From assembly GCA_963809245.1 (NCBI GenBank), contig CAWEIU010000001.1, forward strand, positions 372,001-436,000: DNA of 64,000 nt. The letters run 5' to 3'. Of this stretch, positions 51,693 through 60,905 are shown piece by piece. The notes beneath the pieces were generated by a model, which was not told the origin of the DNA, did not search any database, and saw only the letters and a program-made list of their open reading frames with translations. The translations under genes and the position numbers were made by a program. Numbering within the stretch: the stretch's first letter is position 1; every line of letters starts with the position of its first letter. The stretch is from Roseiarcus sp963809245 (GTDB lineage Bacteria > Pseudomonadota > Alphaproteobacteria > Rhizobiales > Beijerinckiaceae).

Positions 51693-52985
51693 CTACACGA
51701 TCCCCGCTGAAGAGCCTGCGATCGCCGGCCGCTCGCGCGCCTTTTCGCTCCGGTATTGCGAGGCGCGATAGGTCGCGATCGGATGGATCGCGCCGCCCGC
51801 GCGCAGGCGCGCCATCGCCAAAATCGGCGAAACGTCAGTCGTGAAGGCGCGCTTGAGTTCGAGATGCGCGCCGAGCGCGTCGTTGGCGTCCTGCGCGGCG
51901 GCGAGCGCGCCGCGACCGACGATCAGCGCTTGCGCATAGGCGCGCTGCAATTCGATGGCCGATTGCATCAGGCTTTCGATCGGGTCGGTGACGTTGTGGG
52001 ACTGATCGATCATGTAGCCGGGCGCGAAGTCCTTCGCCTTGCGCGCCGAAGCGTCCGCCAGTTCGTTGAAGACGAGGAACAGCCTGAATGGGTCGACCGA
52101 CCCCGCGTCGAGATCGTCGTCGCCATATTTGGAATCGTTGAAGTGAAAGCCGGCGAGCTTGCCGAAGCGCGCCAGCCGCGCGACGATCTGCTCGATGTTG
52201 ACGTTCGGCGCGTGATGCCCGAGGTCGACGAGGCACTGAGCTTTCGGGCCGAGTTCGAGCGCCGCCGCATAGCTCGTGCCCCAGTCGGAAATCACTGTCG
52301 AATAAAACGCCGGCTCGTAGAGCTTGTGTTCGATGAAGACGCGCCAGTCCGCGGGCAGCGCCGCGTAGATTTCCTGCATCAATTCGAGATAGCGGTCGAA
52401 GGCGCGCGTCAGATTGGACTGTCCGGCGAAGTTCGCGCCGTCGCCGATCCAGACCGTCAACGCTTTCGAGCCGAGGTGCTCGCCGATCTCGATGCACTCC
52501 TTGTTGTGCGCGATCGCCTGCCGCCGCACCGCCGGATCGACGTGGCTGAGCGAGCCGAATTTGTAGGAGAGGGGCTGGCCGGGCTGATCCTGGAACGTGT
52601 TGGAATTGACCGCGTCGAAGGCAAGCCCGCGCGCCGCCGCCGCCTCGCGCAAGGCGCTCCAATCGCTGACGCGATCCCAGGGGAAATGGGGCGAGATCGT
52701 CGGCGTCGCGCGGACCAGTTGTTGGATCGTCGCGCAATCGTCGATCTTGTCGTCGACGCCGCGTGGCTCGCCGGGACCGGGGAAGCGCGCAAAGCGCGTG
52801 CCGCCCGTGCCGACGCCCCAGGTCGGGATCGCGACGCCGAAGGCCATGGTCGCGCGCGTGATCGTCTCGATGTCGAAGCCGCGCCGCGCAAGCTGGCGCG
52901 CCAATGCGCCGTAGTCTTCGTCGAGGGGAGACCGCAGAGCCTGATTGCTCTCGGCGATCAACTCGTCGGCAATTTGAAACGTCAT
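51693..52985 (-). CDS. rhaI: L-rhamnose catabolism isomerase
   Basis: This 430-residue TIM-barrel isomerase of the rhizobial/Pseudomonas type, unrelated in length to E. coli RhaA, converts L-rhamnose to L-rhamnulose. Metal and substrate residues fall in ALTVWIGDGANFAGQSNLTR, FIEHKLYEPAFYSTVISDWG, CLVDLGHHAPNVNIEQIV and GFHFNDSKYGDDDLDAGSVD. The ATG at 52985 begins MTFQIADELI; the frame before it is a shadow of rhaD. It forms a leftward pair with rhaD, 34 nt apart, and ends 13 nt from convergent nagA. Confidence 0.94.
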   Translation of the reverse strand: MTFQIADELIAESNQALRSPLDEDYGALARQLARRGFDIETITRATMAFGVAIPTWGVGTGGTRFARFPGPGEPRGVDDKIDDCATIQQLVRATPTISPHFPWDRVSDWSALREAAAARGLAFDAVNSNTFQDQPGQPLSYKFGSLSHVDPAVRRQAIAHNKECIEIGEHLGSKALTVWIGDGANFAGQSNLTRAFDRYLELMQEIYAALPADWRVFIEHKLYEPAFYSTVISDWGTSYAAALELGPKAQCLVDLGHHAPNVNIEQIVARLARFGKLAGFHFNDSKYGDDDLDAGSVDPFRLFLVFNELADASARKAKDFAPGYMIDQSHNVTDPIESLMQSAIELQRAYAQALIVGRGALAAAQDANDALGAHLELKRAFTTDVSPILAMARLRAGGAIHPIATYRASQYRSEKARERPAIAGSSAGIV

Positions 52986-53019
52986 GGCGTCGCTGCCTCC
53001 GCCTTGCGGGATGTCAGAG

Positions 53020-55116
53020 CTATCGCGTGAACGCCTGCGAATTGCCGGCGTCGACGTTGAGAATGTTGCCCGTGGACTTCGCCGACTGATCCGAAGCGAA
53101 GAAATAGATCCCTTCGGCGATGTCCTCGGGCAGCACGGAGAGCTTGAGCAGCGAGCGCTGCCGATAGACCTCTTCGAGCTGGTCCTCGCTGACTTTGTTG
53201 GAGGCGGCGCGCTGCTGGCGCCATTCGCCCATCCAGATCTTCGAGCCGCGCAGCACCGCGTCGGGATTGACGGTGTTGACGCGCACGCCATGCGGCGCGC
53301 CTTCGAGCGCCAGGCAGCGCGCCAAATGGATTTCCGCGGCCTTGGCGGCGCAATAGGCCGATGCGCCGGGGGAGGCGGCGAGGCCGTTCTTGGAGGCGAC
53401 GAAGACGATCGAGCCGCCGCATTTTTGAGCGATCAGAAGCCGGAACGCCTCGCGCGCGACGAGAAAATAACCCGTCGCCAGCACGTCCACGTTCTTTTGC
53501 CAGAGCGCCAGGCTCGTATCCTCGATCGCGGAGGCGGAGGCGATGCCGGCGTTCGAGACGACGATGTCGAGCCCGCCGTAGGCGACGGCGGCGTCGGCGA
53601 AGCTGGCGACGACGCCCGCTTCGTCCGTGACGTCGACGGCCAATCCGATTGCGCTGTCCTTGCCGTACCGCTTGGCGATCTCGGCGACGCGCGCATCGAG
53701 CGCTTCGCGATCGATATCCGCCAGCACGATGCAAGCGCCCTCGGAGGCGAGGCGCAGCGCCGTCGCGCCGCCGATCCCGCCCGCGCCGCCTGTGACGTAG
53801 GCGACACGCCCGGCGAGCGAGCGAGGCTTCGGCATTCGCTGCAGCTTGGCCTCTTCGAGCAGCCAATATTCAATGTCGAAAGCCTCCTGCTCGGCCAGCC
53901 CGACATAGGCGCTGACGCCCGACGCGCCGCGCATGACGTTGATCGCGTTGACGTAGAATTCGCCGGCGATGCGGGCAGTCGGCTTGTCCTTGGCGAAGGA
54001 GATCATGCCGACGCCTGGCACGAGGTATATGACCGCATTCGGGTCCCGCACCGGCGGCGAGTTGGCCCGCTTGCAGCGCTCGTAATAGGCGGAATAGTCG
54101 GCGCGATAGGCCGCGATGGCGTCGTCGAGCCCCGCGATGACGGCGTCGAGATTGTCCGCTGCGGGGTCATAGGCCAACACGAGCGGCCGGATCTTCGTGC
54201 GCAGAAAGTGGTCGGGGCACGAGGTGCCGAGCGGGGCGAGTTCACCGAGCGCGTTCGAATTGACGAATTCGAGCACTTCCGGCGCGTCGGTGAAATGGCC
54301 GACCTTTCGCTCGGAACTGGAGATCTTTCCTCGGATGAGCGGCATCAGCTGCGCTGCGACAGCGCGGCGGCGGGCCGGAGCGACCGGCTCGAGACGGGCG
54401 CCGCCGAAGGCAGGCCGCCGCTCGTTCGCGGCGAGCCATTCGGCCGCCTGATTGATGACGGCGAGGGTCGTCTCGTAGCAGGATTTGGCGGTCTCGCCCC
54501 AGGTGAAGAGCCCATGGCCGCCGAGCACGACGCCGATCAGATCGGGATTGCTCCTCGCCATCTCGCCGAGCTTGAGGCCGAGATCGAAGCCGGGACGCTG
54601 CCAGGGCAGGAAGCCGAGCTTGCCGGCGAAGACGCGTTCCGTCAGGGCCTCGGCATTCTTGGAGGCGGCGATGGCGATCACGGCGTCGGCGTGCACGTGA
54701 TCGACATGCGCGTGCGGCACGAAGGCGTGCAGGGGCGTGTCGATCGAGGTTGCGCGCGGATTGAGATTGAACGTGCAATGGTCGAACAGGGCGACCATCT
54801 GGTCCTCGTGGGCGAGGCCGCGATAAAGGCCTTTGAGGCTCTCGAGCTTGTCGAGATAGAGGGTCGCGAACCCATCGCGCTTCATCGAGCCGATGTCGCC
54901 GCCCGAGCCTTTGACCCAAAGCACAGTGACGGGCTGCTTGGTGAGCGGATCGGGCATAGCGATCTTCGCGGAGGTGTTGCCGCCGCCGAAATTGGTGATC
55001 CTGAGATCGCTGCCGAGCAGATTGGAGCGGTAGAGCAGCTTGCCCGGTTCGTCGAGCTGCGCCGCGTGGGCGTCGTTCCAGAGATTGCGTAGAGGCTCCG
55101 CCGCCGCCCTCGTCAT
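53020..55116 (-). CDS. rhaD: Bifunctional rhamnulose-1-phosphate aldolase / short-chain dehydrogenase
   Basis: This 698-residue fusion has an N-terminal class II aldolase/adducin domain (about 1-420: NFGGGNTSAKIAMPDPLT and the zinc His cluster in VPHAHVDHVHADAVIAIAA). The C-terminal short-chain dehydrogenase (about 430-698) shows VTGGAGGIGGATALRLASEG, VSNAGIASAS and the catalytic Tyr/Lys in SAYCAAKAAEIH. The aldolase splits rhamnulose 1-phosphate to dihydroxyacetone phosphate and lactaldehyde, which the second domain presumably oxidises to lactate. GGGAGG before the ATG at 55116 marks the start. It is the first gene of rhaDI and divergent from rhaR. Confidence 0.95.
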   Translation of the reverse strand: MTRAAAEPLRNLWNDAHAAQLDEPGKLLYRSNLLGSDLRITNFGGGNTSAKIAMPDPLTKQPVTVLWVKGSGGDIGSMKRDGFATLYLDKLESLKGLYRGLAHEDQMVALFDHCTFNLNPRATSIDTPLHAFVPHAHVDHVHADAVIAIAASKNAEALTERVFAGKLGFLPWQRPGFDLGLKLGEMARSNPDLIGVVLGGHGLFTWGETAKSCYETTLAVINQAAEWLAANERRPAFGGARLEPVAPARRRAVAAQLMPLIRGKISSSERKVGHFTDAPEVLEFVNSNALGELAPLGTSCPDHFLRTKIRPLVLAYDPAADNLDAVIAGLDDAIAAYRADYSAYYERCKRANSPPVRDPNAVIYLVPGVGMISFAKDKPTARIAGEFYVNAINVMRGASGVSAYVGLAEQEAFDIEYWLLEEAKLQRMPKPRSLAGRVAYVTGGAGGIGGATALRLASEGACIVLADIDREALDARVAEIAKRYGKDSAIGLAVDVTDEAGVVASFADAAVAYGGLDIVVSNAGIASASAIEDTSLALWQKNVDVLATGYFLVAREAFRLLIAQKCGGSIVFVASKNGLAASPGASAYCAAKAAEIHLARCLALEGAPHGVRVNTVNPDAVLRGSKIWMGEWRQQRAASNKVSEDQLEEVYRQRSLLKLSVLPEDIAEGIYFFASDQSAKSTGNILNVDAGNSQAFTR

Positions 55117-55181
55117 GGAAAGTCCTCCCGCACCAACTGTGTCAGGCCGGGACAATAAAACCGCGTCCGATCACGGTCAAT

Positions 55182-55199
55182 CACCATCGATCGATGGTG
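55182..55199. promoter_or_regulatory. Perfect 18-bp palindrome, candidate RhaR operator
   Basis: CACCATCGATCGATGGTG is a perfect palindrome in the 190-bp region between divergent rhaD and rhaR. Its position 66 bp before the rhaD start and 108 bp before the rhaR start suits a repressor site for both transcription units. RhaR is a DeoR-type regulator encoded next to it. Binding is inferred. Related half-sites (GTGATCGAT near 55228) lie on the rhaR side. Confidence 0.6.
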
Positions 55200-55306
55200 C
55201 GACGCAATATGAGTGATGCGGTGCGAGAGTGATCGATTATGAAAGATATGCGTTGACGCTCGCCGCCGTCCGTGAAAAGTTTTTATCAACGATCGGGAGG
55301 CGGGCG

Positions 55307-56119
55307 GTGCACGAACGCGAACGCTGGCAGGTCATCAAGGCGATGCTGCGCGAGAGCGGTCTCGTGCGCGTCGCCGATGTCTGCCGCGCGACTGGCGCGT
55401 CGGAGGCGTCGGTCCGTCGCGATTTCGCGCGGCTCGCGGCAAATGGGCTGGCGACCCGCGTGCACGGCGGCCTCGAGGCGGCCGCCGAATTTCACGTAAG
55501 CGCGGCGGATGCGCCCGCTCTGGCGACGCGGTCCTTCGACGTCAGCCAGACAATGAACGTCGCCGCAAAGCGCGCGATCGCGCGCATCGCCGTGGAACTC
55601 TGCTCGGACGGCGACGCCATCATCGTCAATGGCGGCACGACGACCTTCGAGATGGGCGCCTTCCTGCGCGATCGCCGCCTCAAGGTCCTCACGAACTCGT
55701 ATCCGCTTGCCGAGATCCTGATCCACAGCAGCCAGTGCCGCGTCGCGCTGCCGGGCGGCGAGGTCTACCGCGAGCAGAAGCTGATTGTTTCGCCGTTCGA
55801 AGAAGACGCGATCCAGCATTATTCGGCGAGCCGGATGTTCATGAGCGCGATTTCGATCGGCCCGCTCGGCGTCATCGAGGGCGACCCGCTCATCGCGCGA
55901 GCGGAGAGCAAACTGCTGAAACGCGCCGAGAAGCTGATCGTACTCGCCGACAGCGCGAAATTCGTCGCCCGCGGCAGCCTGGTGGTGTGTCCCTTGTCGC
56001 GTGTCGACACGCTCATCACCGATAGCGGCGCGCCGGCGGCCGCGCTCGAGATGCTTGCGGCGGCTGGCGTGCGCACGATGATCGCCGATCCCGCGGCGCC
56101 AGTCACGGCCGCCGCATGA
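55307..56119 (+). CDS. rhaR: DeoR/GlpR family regulator of rhamnose genes
   Basis: This 270-residue regulator has an N-terminal winged helix (VIKAMLRESGLVRVADVCRA, TGASEASVRRDFARLAANGL) and a C-terminal DeoR sensor domain with the sugar-phosphate loop DGDAIIVNGGTTTFEMGAFL and VLTNSYPLAEIL. In Rhizobium this gene represses the rhamnose locus, a role the position supports here. GTG 55307 is chosen, with GGGAGG upstream, because HERERWQVIK is the family N-terminus; an in-frame start at 55229 would add 26 residues. Its stop overlaps the rhaT start (ATGA). Confidence 0.92.
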   Translation: MHERERWQVIKAMLRESGLVRVADVCRATGASEASVRRDFARLAANGLATRVHGGLEAAAEFHVSAADAPALATRSFDVSQTMNVAAKRAIARIAVELCSDGDAIIVNGGTTTFEMGAFLRDRRLKVLTNSYPLAEILIHSSQCRVALPGGEVYREQKLIVSPFEEDAIQHYSASRMFMSAISIGPLGVIEGDPLIARAESKLLKRAEKLIVLADSAKFVARGSLVVCPLSRVDTLITDSGAPAAALEMLAAAGVRTMIADPAAPVTAAA

Positions 56120-57684
56120 CCGGCGCGGCGATCCTCCCCGACCGACCGGTCGCGGCGGACGCCGGCGGGCGCAGCGCGCCTCTCCTCGAGGTGCGCGGCC
56201 TGGAGAAATCCTTCCCCGGCGTGCGCGCGCTGTCCGGCGTTTCCTTCGACGTCGAGCCCGGCGAGGTCCATGCCTTGCTCGGGGAAAACGGCGCGGGAAA
56301 ATCGACGCTGATCAAGATCGTATCCGGCGTTTTTCGCCCCGATGGCGGCGAGATCCTCGTCGACGGCCAGGAGGTCGAATTCCATCGCCCGAACGACGCG
56401 CGACACGCCGGTGTCGCGACGATCTATCAGGAACTGCTTCTCTTTCCGGAATTGACGGTCGCCGAGAACATCTTCATGGGCCATGCGCCGCGCGCGGCGC
56501 TTGGCCGGCTCGACTGGCGGGCGATGCGCACCCGCGCCGAAGAGCTGCTGGAGTCGCTCCAGATCCATGATCTTGCGCCGGATCAAGTCGTCGGCGCCCT
56601 TTCGGTCGGCAATCGCCAGCGCGTCGAAATCCTTCGCGCTCTGTCGCAGAACGCGCGCCTTCTCATCATGGACGAACCGACGGCGGCGCTGACCGAGCAT
56701 GACGTCATGCGGCTGTTCGCGATCGTTCGGCTGCTGAAGTCGCGCGGCGTCGGGGTGATCTACATCAGCCACCGGATGGATGAGATTTTTGCGATCGCCG
56801 ATCGCGTGACCGTGCTGCGCGACGGCGCGCAGGTCGGCACGCGCCGGGTCTCGCAAACGACCTCCGGCGAACTTGTCCAGATGATGGTCGGACGCAAGAT
56901 CGACAATCTGTTCCCGAAGGTCTCCGTGCCGATCGGGGCTCCGATCCTCGAGACGCGCAATCTCGTGCGGTGGCCCATGACGAAGAGCGTCAGCCTGAGC
57001 GTGCGAGCGGGCGAGATCGTGGGACTCGCCGGCCTGGTCGGCTCGGGGCGCAGCGAATTCGCGCAGACCGTCTTCGGCGTCACTCCTGCCGAATCCGGGG
57101 AGATCAGGCTGGCGGGCGCGCAGGTCGCGGTCGATTCCCCGGCTGCTGCCCGCGCGATGGGCATCGCCTATGTGCCGGAGGATCGCGGCGTGCAGGGATT
57201 GGTGCGCGCGATGTCGGTGCTGCAGAATTTTTCGCTGGCGGCTCTGCCCGCCCTTGCGCGCGCCGGCTTCATCGACCGCGCCGCCGAGCGTCGCATGGCC
57301 GAGGAGGGCGTTGCGCGCTTCAGCGTCAAGACGAGTTCGCTCGAGCAGGTCGCCGGGCGGCTGTCCGGCGGCAACCAGCAGAAGATCGTGCTCGGCAAAT
57401 GGCTCGCCAACAATCCGCGGCTGCTCATCCTCGACGAGCCGACGCGCGGCATCGACGTGGGCGCCAAGGCCGAGATTCACCGGCTGATGGGGGAACTCGC
57501 CGGCAAGGGGATCGCCATCCTGATGATCTCCAGCGAATTGCCGGAGGTGCTGGGAATGAGCGATCGGGTCCTCGTCATGCGGGAGGGACGCCTCGTCGCC
57601 GAATTCGATCGCGCGCATGCGACGCCCGAGGCGGTCGGCGCAGCGATGATGGGTGGGGACGGGGAAACGGGGAGGGCGGCGTGA
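56116..57684 (+). CDS. rhaT: Rhamnose ABC transporter ATP-binding protein
   Basis: This 522-residue CUT2-class ATPase has two fused ATP-binding halves. Half one has Walker A LLGENGAGKSTLIK, signature-region LSVGNRQRVEI and Walker B LLIMDEPTAAL. Half two carries the degenerate P-loop LAGLVGSGRSEFAQ and an intact signature RLSGGNQQKIVLGKW with LLILDEPTRGIDVG. An asymmetric second half is normal for CUT2 proteins. Translation is coupled to rhaR by an ATGA overlap and to rhaP by GTGA. This RhaT is unrelated to E. coli RhaT, a proton symporter. Confidence 0.94.
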   Translation: MTGAAILPDRPVAADAGGRSAPLLEVRGLEKSFPGVRALSGVSFDVEPGEVHALLGENGAGKSTLIKIVSGVFRPDGGEILVDGQEVEFHRPNDARHAGVATIYQELLLFPELTVAENIFMGHAPRAALGRLDWRAMRTRAEELLESLQIHDLAPDQVVGALSVGNRQRVEILRALSQNARLLIMDEPTAALTEHDVMRLFAIVRLLKSRGVGVIYISHRMDEIFAIADRVTVLRDGAQVGTRRVSQTTSGELVQMMVGRKIDNLFPKVSVPIGAPILETRNLVRWPMTKSVSLSVRAGEIVGLAGLVGSGRSEFAQTVFGVTPAESGEIRLAGAQVAVDSPAAARAMGIAYVPEDRGVQGLVRAMSVLQNFSLAALPALARAGFIDRAAERRMAEEGVARFSVKTSSLEQVAGRLSGGNQQKIVLGKWLANNPRLLILDEPTRGIDVGAKAEIHRLMGELAGKGIAILMISSELPEVLGMSDRVLVMREGRLVAEFDRAHATPEAVGAAMMGGDGETGRAA

Positions 57685-58670
57685 GCGCGATCGCTTTTTC
57701 GCGCTCGCACGGCGAGTGGACCGGCTTCGTGCGCCGGCTGGCTTCGCAAGAGGCGCTGCTCGCGGTCGCCGTGCTTGCGCTGGCCCTCGCGGTCGGCGCC
57801 GACAATCCGCGCTTCTTGGCGACGCGGAATCTTGCCGACGTGCTGCTGGGCAACGCCTATGTGGGCGTCGCGGCGATCGGCATGTCGATGGTGATCATCT
57901 CCGGCAACATCGACATTTCCGTCGGCGCGCTGATCGGCGTGCTCGCCACGATCAGCGGGTCGCTCGCGGTCGCCGGGGCGCCCATCGCCGTCGCTTGGCT
58001 CGCGCCGATCGTCGTCGGCGTCGCCGTGATGACGTTGCAGGGCTTCGTCATCGCCTATTTGCGCATCCCGGCCATCGTCGTCACGCTCGGCATGATGTCC
58101 ATCCTCAAGGGCGGATTGATCAGCGTGACGGGCGGGCGATGGATCAGCGATCTGCCGGACAGCTTTCATCTCGCTGACATCGAGCTCTTCAACACGCTGC
58201 CGATGCCGGTGGCGATCATGGTCGTCGCGACTGCGCTGGCGGCTTTCTGGATGCGATACAGCGCGAGCGGTCGAGCGATCTACGCAACCGGCGGCAACGC
58301 CGAAGCCGCGCGCCTTTGCGGGGTGTCGCCGCCGCGCACCGTGGTGATGGTGTTCGCGCTGCACGGCTTCTTCGCCGCGATCGCTGCGCTGCTGTTTGCG
58401 ACCGAGTTGAGGGTGATCCAATCGACGGTGCCGCCCAACCTCGAGCTGACGATCATCACCGCCGCCGTCGTCGGCGGCGTCAGCATTCTCGGCGGCGTCG
58501 GAACGGTGATCGGCTCGACGCTCGCGGCGATCCTGATCGCCGAGATCGCCAGCGCGCTCGTGTTCGTCAACGTCTCGCCCTATTGGATCCATGCGGTCCA
58601 GGGAACGCTCATCTTGATCACGGTCGTCGCGGACATCATAAGGCGGCGGCGCCGCAAGGCGGGAGGCTGA
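57681..58670 (+). CDS. rhaP: Rhamnose ABC transporter permease
   Basis: This 329-residue CUT2 permease has about eight to ten hydrophobic helices: NAYVGVAAIGMSMVIISGNI, DISVGALIGVLATISGS, YATGGNAEAARLCGVSP (the loop that contacts the ATPase) and TAAVVGGVSILGGVGTV. It starts with GTG at 57681 overlapping the rhaT stop; the open frame reaching further upstream is antisense or shadow sequence within rhaT. It forms a heterodimeric channel with RhaQ, whose gene begins after 4 nt. Confidence 0.93.
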   Translation: MSAIAFSRSHGEWTGFVRRLASQEALLAVAVLALALAVGADNPRFLATRNLADVLLGNAYVGVAAIGMSMVIISGNIDISVGALIGVLATISGSLAVAGAPIAVAWLAPIVVGVAVMTLQGFVIAYLRIPAIVVTLGMMSILKGGLISVTGGRWISDLPDSFHLADIELFNTLPMPVAIMVVATALAAFWMRYSASGRAIYATGGNAEAARLCGVSPPRTVVMVFALHGFFAAIAALLFATELRVIQSTVPPNLELTIITAAVVGGVSILGGVGTVIGSTLAAILIAEIASALVFVNVSPYWIHAVQGTLILITVVADIIRRRRRKAGG

Positions 58671-58674
58671 GACG

Positions 58675-59655
58675 ATGGCCGCGCTCGCCGCCAATCTCCG
58701 CAGCGTCGCGCCACGCTGGCTCGCCCGGCACGAGACCTTGTTGGGGGCGATCCTCGTCGTCGCGCTGCTCATTCTCGGCGCGTTCAACGAGCGCTTCCTG
58801 ACGATCGACAATCTTCTCAATCAGGGCCGGCTGATGACGGAGGTCGGCCTCATCGCTCTGCCGATGACCTTCGTCATCATCACCGGCGGCATTGATCTGT
58901 CGGTGGGTTCGATCGTCGGGCTGTGCGCGATCCTGCTCGGTTATTCCTGGAAGAACTGGGGCTTTCCCCTGCCGGCGGCGATTGTCTTCGCGGTCGCGGT
59001 CGGCGGATTGGCGGGCTTTGCGAACGGCCTGCTGATCACCCGCGTCAAGGTGCCGCCGCTCATCATGACGATCGCGACGCTGGCGCTCTACCGCGGCCTC
59101 GCCGAGGGCGTCAGCCAGGCGCATTCCGTGCGCGGCTACCCCGAGTGGTTTTTCTTCGTTGGTCAGGGCGAATGGCTAGGCGTGCCGACGCAGCTCTGGA
59201 TTCTCATCGCGGCGATCATCGTTTCGGGCGTCGCGCTCGACCGCACGACATTCGGCCGGGCGCTCTACGCGATCGGCGCGAATGAGACGGCCGCCCGGTT
59301 CTCCGGTCTGTCTGTGGATCGGATCAAGCTGATCGTCTACTCGCTGTCCGGGCTGATGGCGGGGCTCTCCGCCTACGTTCTCGTGTCGCGCGTGACGACG
59401 ACGCGTTCCGACATGGGCATCGGCTATGAGCTCGACGTGATCGCTGCGGTCGTACTGGGCGGGACCAGCATCTTCGGCGGATTTGGCACGATCTGGGGCA
59501 CCGTGATCGGGCTCGTGATGATCCAATTGTTGAAGAACGGTTTGGCGCTGACCGGCGTCAAAGGCGACGCCACGATCGTCGTCATCGGAGCGGTGCTGAT
59601 CGCATCGACCCTTATCGCGAGTTCTCTCCAGCGACGCCGAGAATACGGGGGTTGA
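58675..59655 (+). CDS. rhaQ: Rhamnose ABC transporter permease
   Basis: This 326-residue CUT2 permease is homologous to the preceding one but clearly distinct. Family marks are GLIALPMTFVIITGGIDLSV, GSIVGLCAILLGYSW, the coupling loop YAIGANETAARFSGLSV and IAAVVLGGTSIFGGFGTIWG. GGAGG lies about 12 nt before the ATG. Two different permeases for one ATPase is the normal layout of the rhizobial rhamnose transporter. The solute-binding gene follows after 41 nt. Confidence 0.93.
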   Translation: MAALAANLRSVAPRWLARHETLLGAILVVALLILGAFNERFLTIDNLLNQGRLMTEVGLIALPMTFVIITGGIDLSVGSIVGLCAILLGYSWKNWGFPLPAAIVFAVAVGGLAGFANGLLITRVKVPPLIMTIATLALYRGLAEGVSQAHSVRGYPEWFFFVGQGEWLGVPTQLWILIAAIIVSGVALDRTTFGRALYAIGANETAARFSGLSVDRIKLIVYSLSGLMAGLSAYVLVSRVTTTRSDMGIGYELDVIAAVVLGGTSIFGGFGTIWGTVIGLVMIQLLKNGLALTGVKGDATIVVIGAVLIASTLIASSLQRRREYGG

Positions 59656-59696
59656 GAGAGGTTTTGCCGCAACGCGGCATAAGAGGGAGGAAGGGA

Positions 59697-60821
59697 ATGA
59701 ACGCCAAATTGATGACGACTGTGGCGTCAGCGATCTTCGCCATGACGCTCGCGAGCACGGGCGCTCGTGCGGCCGAAAGGTGGGACGGCGCGGACGATCT
59801 GCCGGTCAACCCGCTCGCCTGCGCGGCCGGCGCCGCCGCTCCGGCCGCCGCCGCCAAGCCTTACGACGGCGGCCAGCCGACCAACGCGCCCGACAAAGCG
59901 GGTAAGCCGATCACCATAGTCGACGTGCCCAAGCTGATCGGCATCGGCTACTTCAACGCGACGTCGCAGGGCATCCAGGAGGCCGCCAAGGAGCTCGGCA
60001 ACGTCAAGGCGACCACGGACGGCCCGACCGAGGCGAAGATCGATGAGCAGATCAAATTCATCGACAATTACATCACGCGCGGCGTTGACGGCATCCTGTT
60101 CGCCGCCAACGATCCGGTGGCGATTGCGCCCGTCCTGAAGAAGGCGCTCTCGAAGGGCATCCACGTCGTCGGCTACGACGCCAATTCGAGCCCGGACGCG
60201 CGCGAGTGGTTCGTCAATCAGGCGGAGTTCAACGGCATCGCCAAAGCGATGATCGACTCGATGGCCAAAGAGGCTGGCGAGGACAAGAGCTTCGCGATCG
60301 TGACCAGCACCTTCACCACGCCCAATCAGGCGCGCTGGATCGCGGAAATGTGGGCCTACGCCAACAAGTGTCATCCCAAATTGAAGTGGCTGGAGACGGT
60401 CGAGGCGCAGGAGGACAACGTCCTCTCGTTCAATCAGGCGACTACGCTGATCAACAAATACGGCGACAAGCTCTCGGGTCTGTTCGGCATGACCTCCGTC
60501 GCGACGCCGGCTTCCGCCGAGGCCGTCACCAAAGCGAAGCTCTGCGGCAAAGTGGCGGTCGTCGGCCTTGCGACCCCGAACGCGATGAAGCCCTACGTCA
60601 ACGCAGATTGCGTCAAGTCGGTAGTGCTGTGGAACCCGGTCGATCTCGGCTACGCCGCGACCTATGTGATGCGCGCCGTCGTCGACGGCAAGCTGAAGCC
60701 GGGCTCGACGTCGGTCGATGCGGGCAAGCTCGGCAAGCTCAACGTCGTCAACGGCAGCGAGATCCTCCTCGGCTCGCCCTTCATCTTCGACAAGTCCAAC
60801 ATCAAGAACTTCGACTTCTGA
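59697..60821 (+). CDS. rhaS: Rhamnose ABC transporter substrate-binding protein
   Basis: This 374-residue periplasmic sugar-binding protein has a Sec signal of about 26 residues (MNAKLMTTVASAIFAMTLAS, cleavage after ARA). The mature part is the type I fold used by ribose- and rhamnose-binding proteins: KLIGIGYFNATSQGIQEAAK, EQIKFIDNYITRGVDGILFA and GIHVVGYDANSSPDAREW. An Ala/Pro-rich insert (AAGAAAPAAAAKPYDGG) lies just after the signal. The strong site GAGGGAGGAAGGG precedes the ATG at 59697. It comes after the permeases, whereas in R. leguminosarum the binding gene follows rhaR. Confidence 0.93.
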   Translation: MNAKLMTTVASAIFAMTLASTGARAAERWDGADDLPVNPLACAAGAAAPAAAAKPYDGGQPTNAPDKAGKPITIVDVPKLIGIGYFNATSQGIQEAAKELGNVKATTDGPTEAKIDEQIKFIDNYITRGVDGILFAANDPVAIAPVLKKALSKGIHVVGYDANSSPDAREWFVNQAEFNGIAKAMIDSMAKEAGEDKSFAIVTSTFTTPNQARWIAEMWAYANKCHPKLKWLETVEAQEDNVLSFNQATTLINKYGDKLSGLFGMTSVATPASAEAVTKAKLCGKVAVVGLATPNAMKPYVNADCVKSVVLWNPVDLGYAATYVMRAVVDGKLKPGSTSVDAGKLGKLNVVNGSEILLGSPFIFDKSNIKNFDF

Positions 60822-60835
60822 AAAGCATTGGGCGA

Positions 60836-60867
60836 GCAGCCGGCCGGGGAGGGGACCGGCCGGCTGC
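60836..60867 (+). terminator. GC-rich intercistronic hairpin after rhaS
   Basis: A perfect 12-bp stem, GCAGCCGGCCGG with CCGGCCGGCTGC, encloses an 8-nt loop and begins 15 nt after the rhaS stop, with no T-run. Such hairpins often protect the abundant binding-protein message or partly attenuate the genes after it, here rhaM and rhaK. The function is inferred. Confidence 0.6.
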
Positions 60868-60905
60868 AGGGGGGAGGCGGGCGTTTTCGCAAGGTCCGGC
60901 GAGCT

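Noticed and set aside
52984..55092. A 702-codon open frame on the plus strand opposite rhaD and rhaI
   Set aside because: It is antisense to two well-recognised genes, Arg/Glu/Asp-rich with no domain, and explained by the GC-rich third-position bias.
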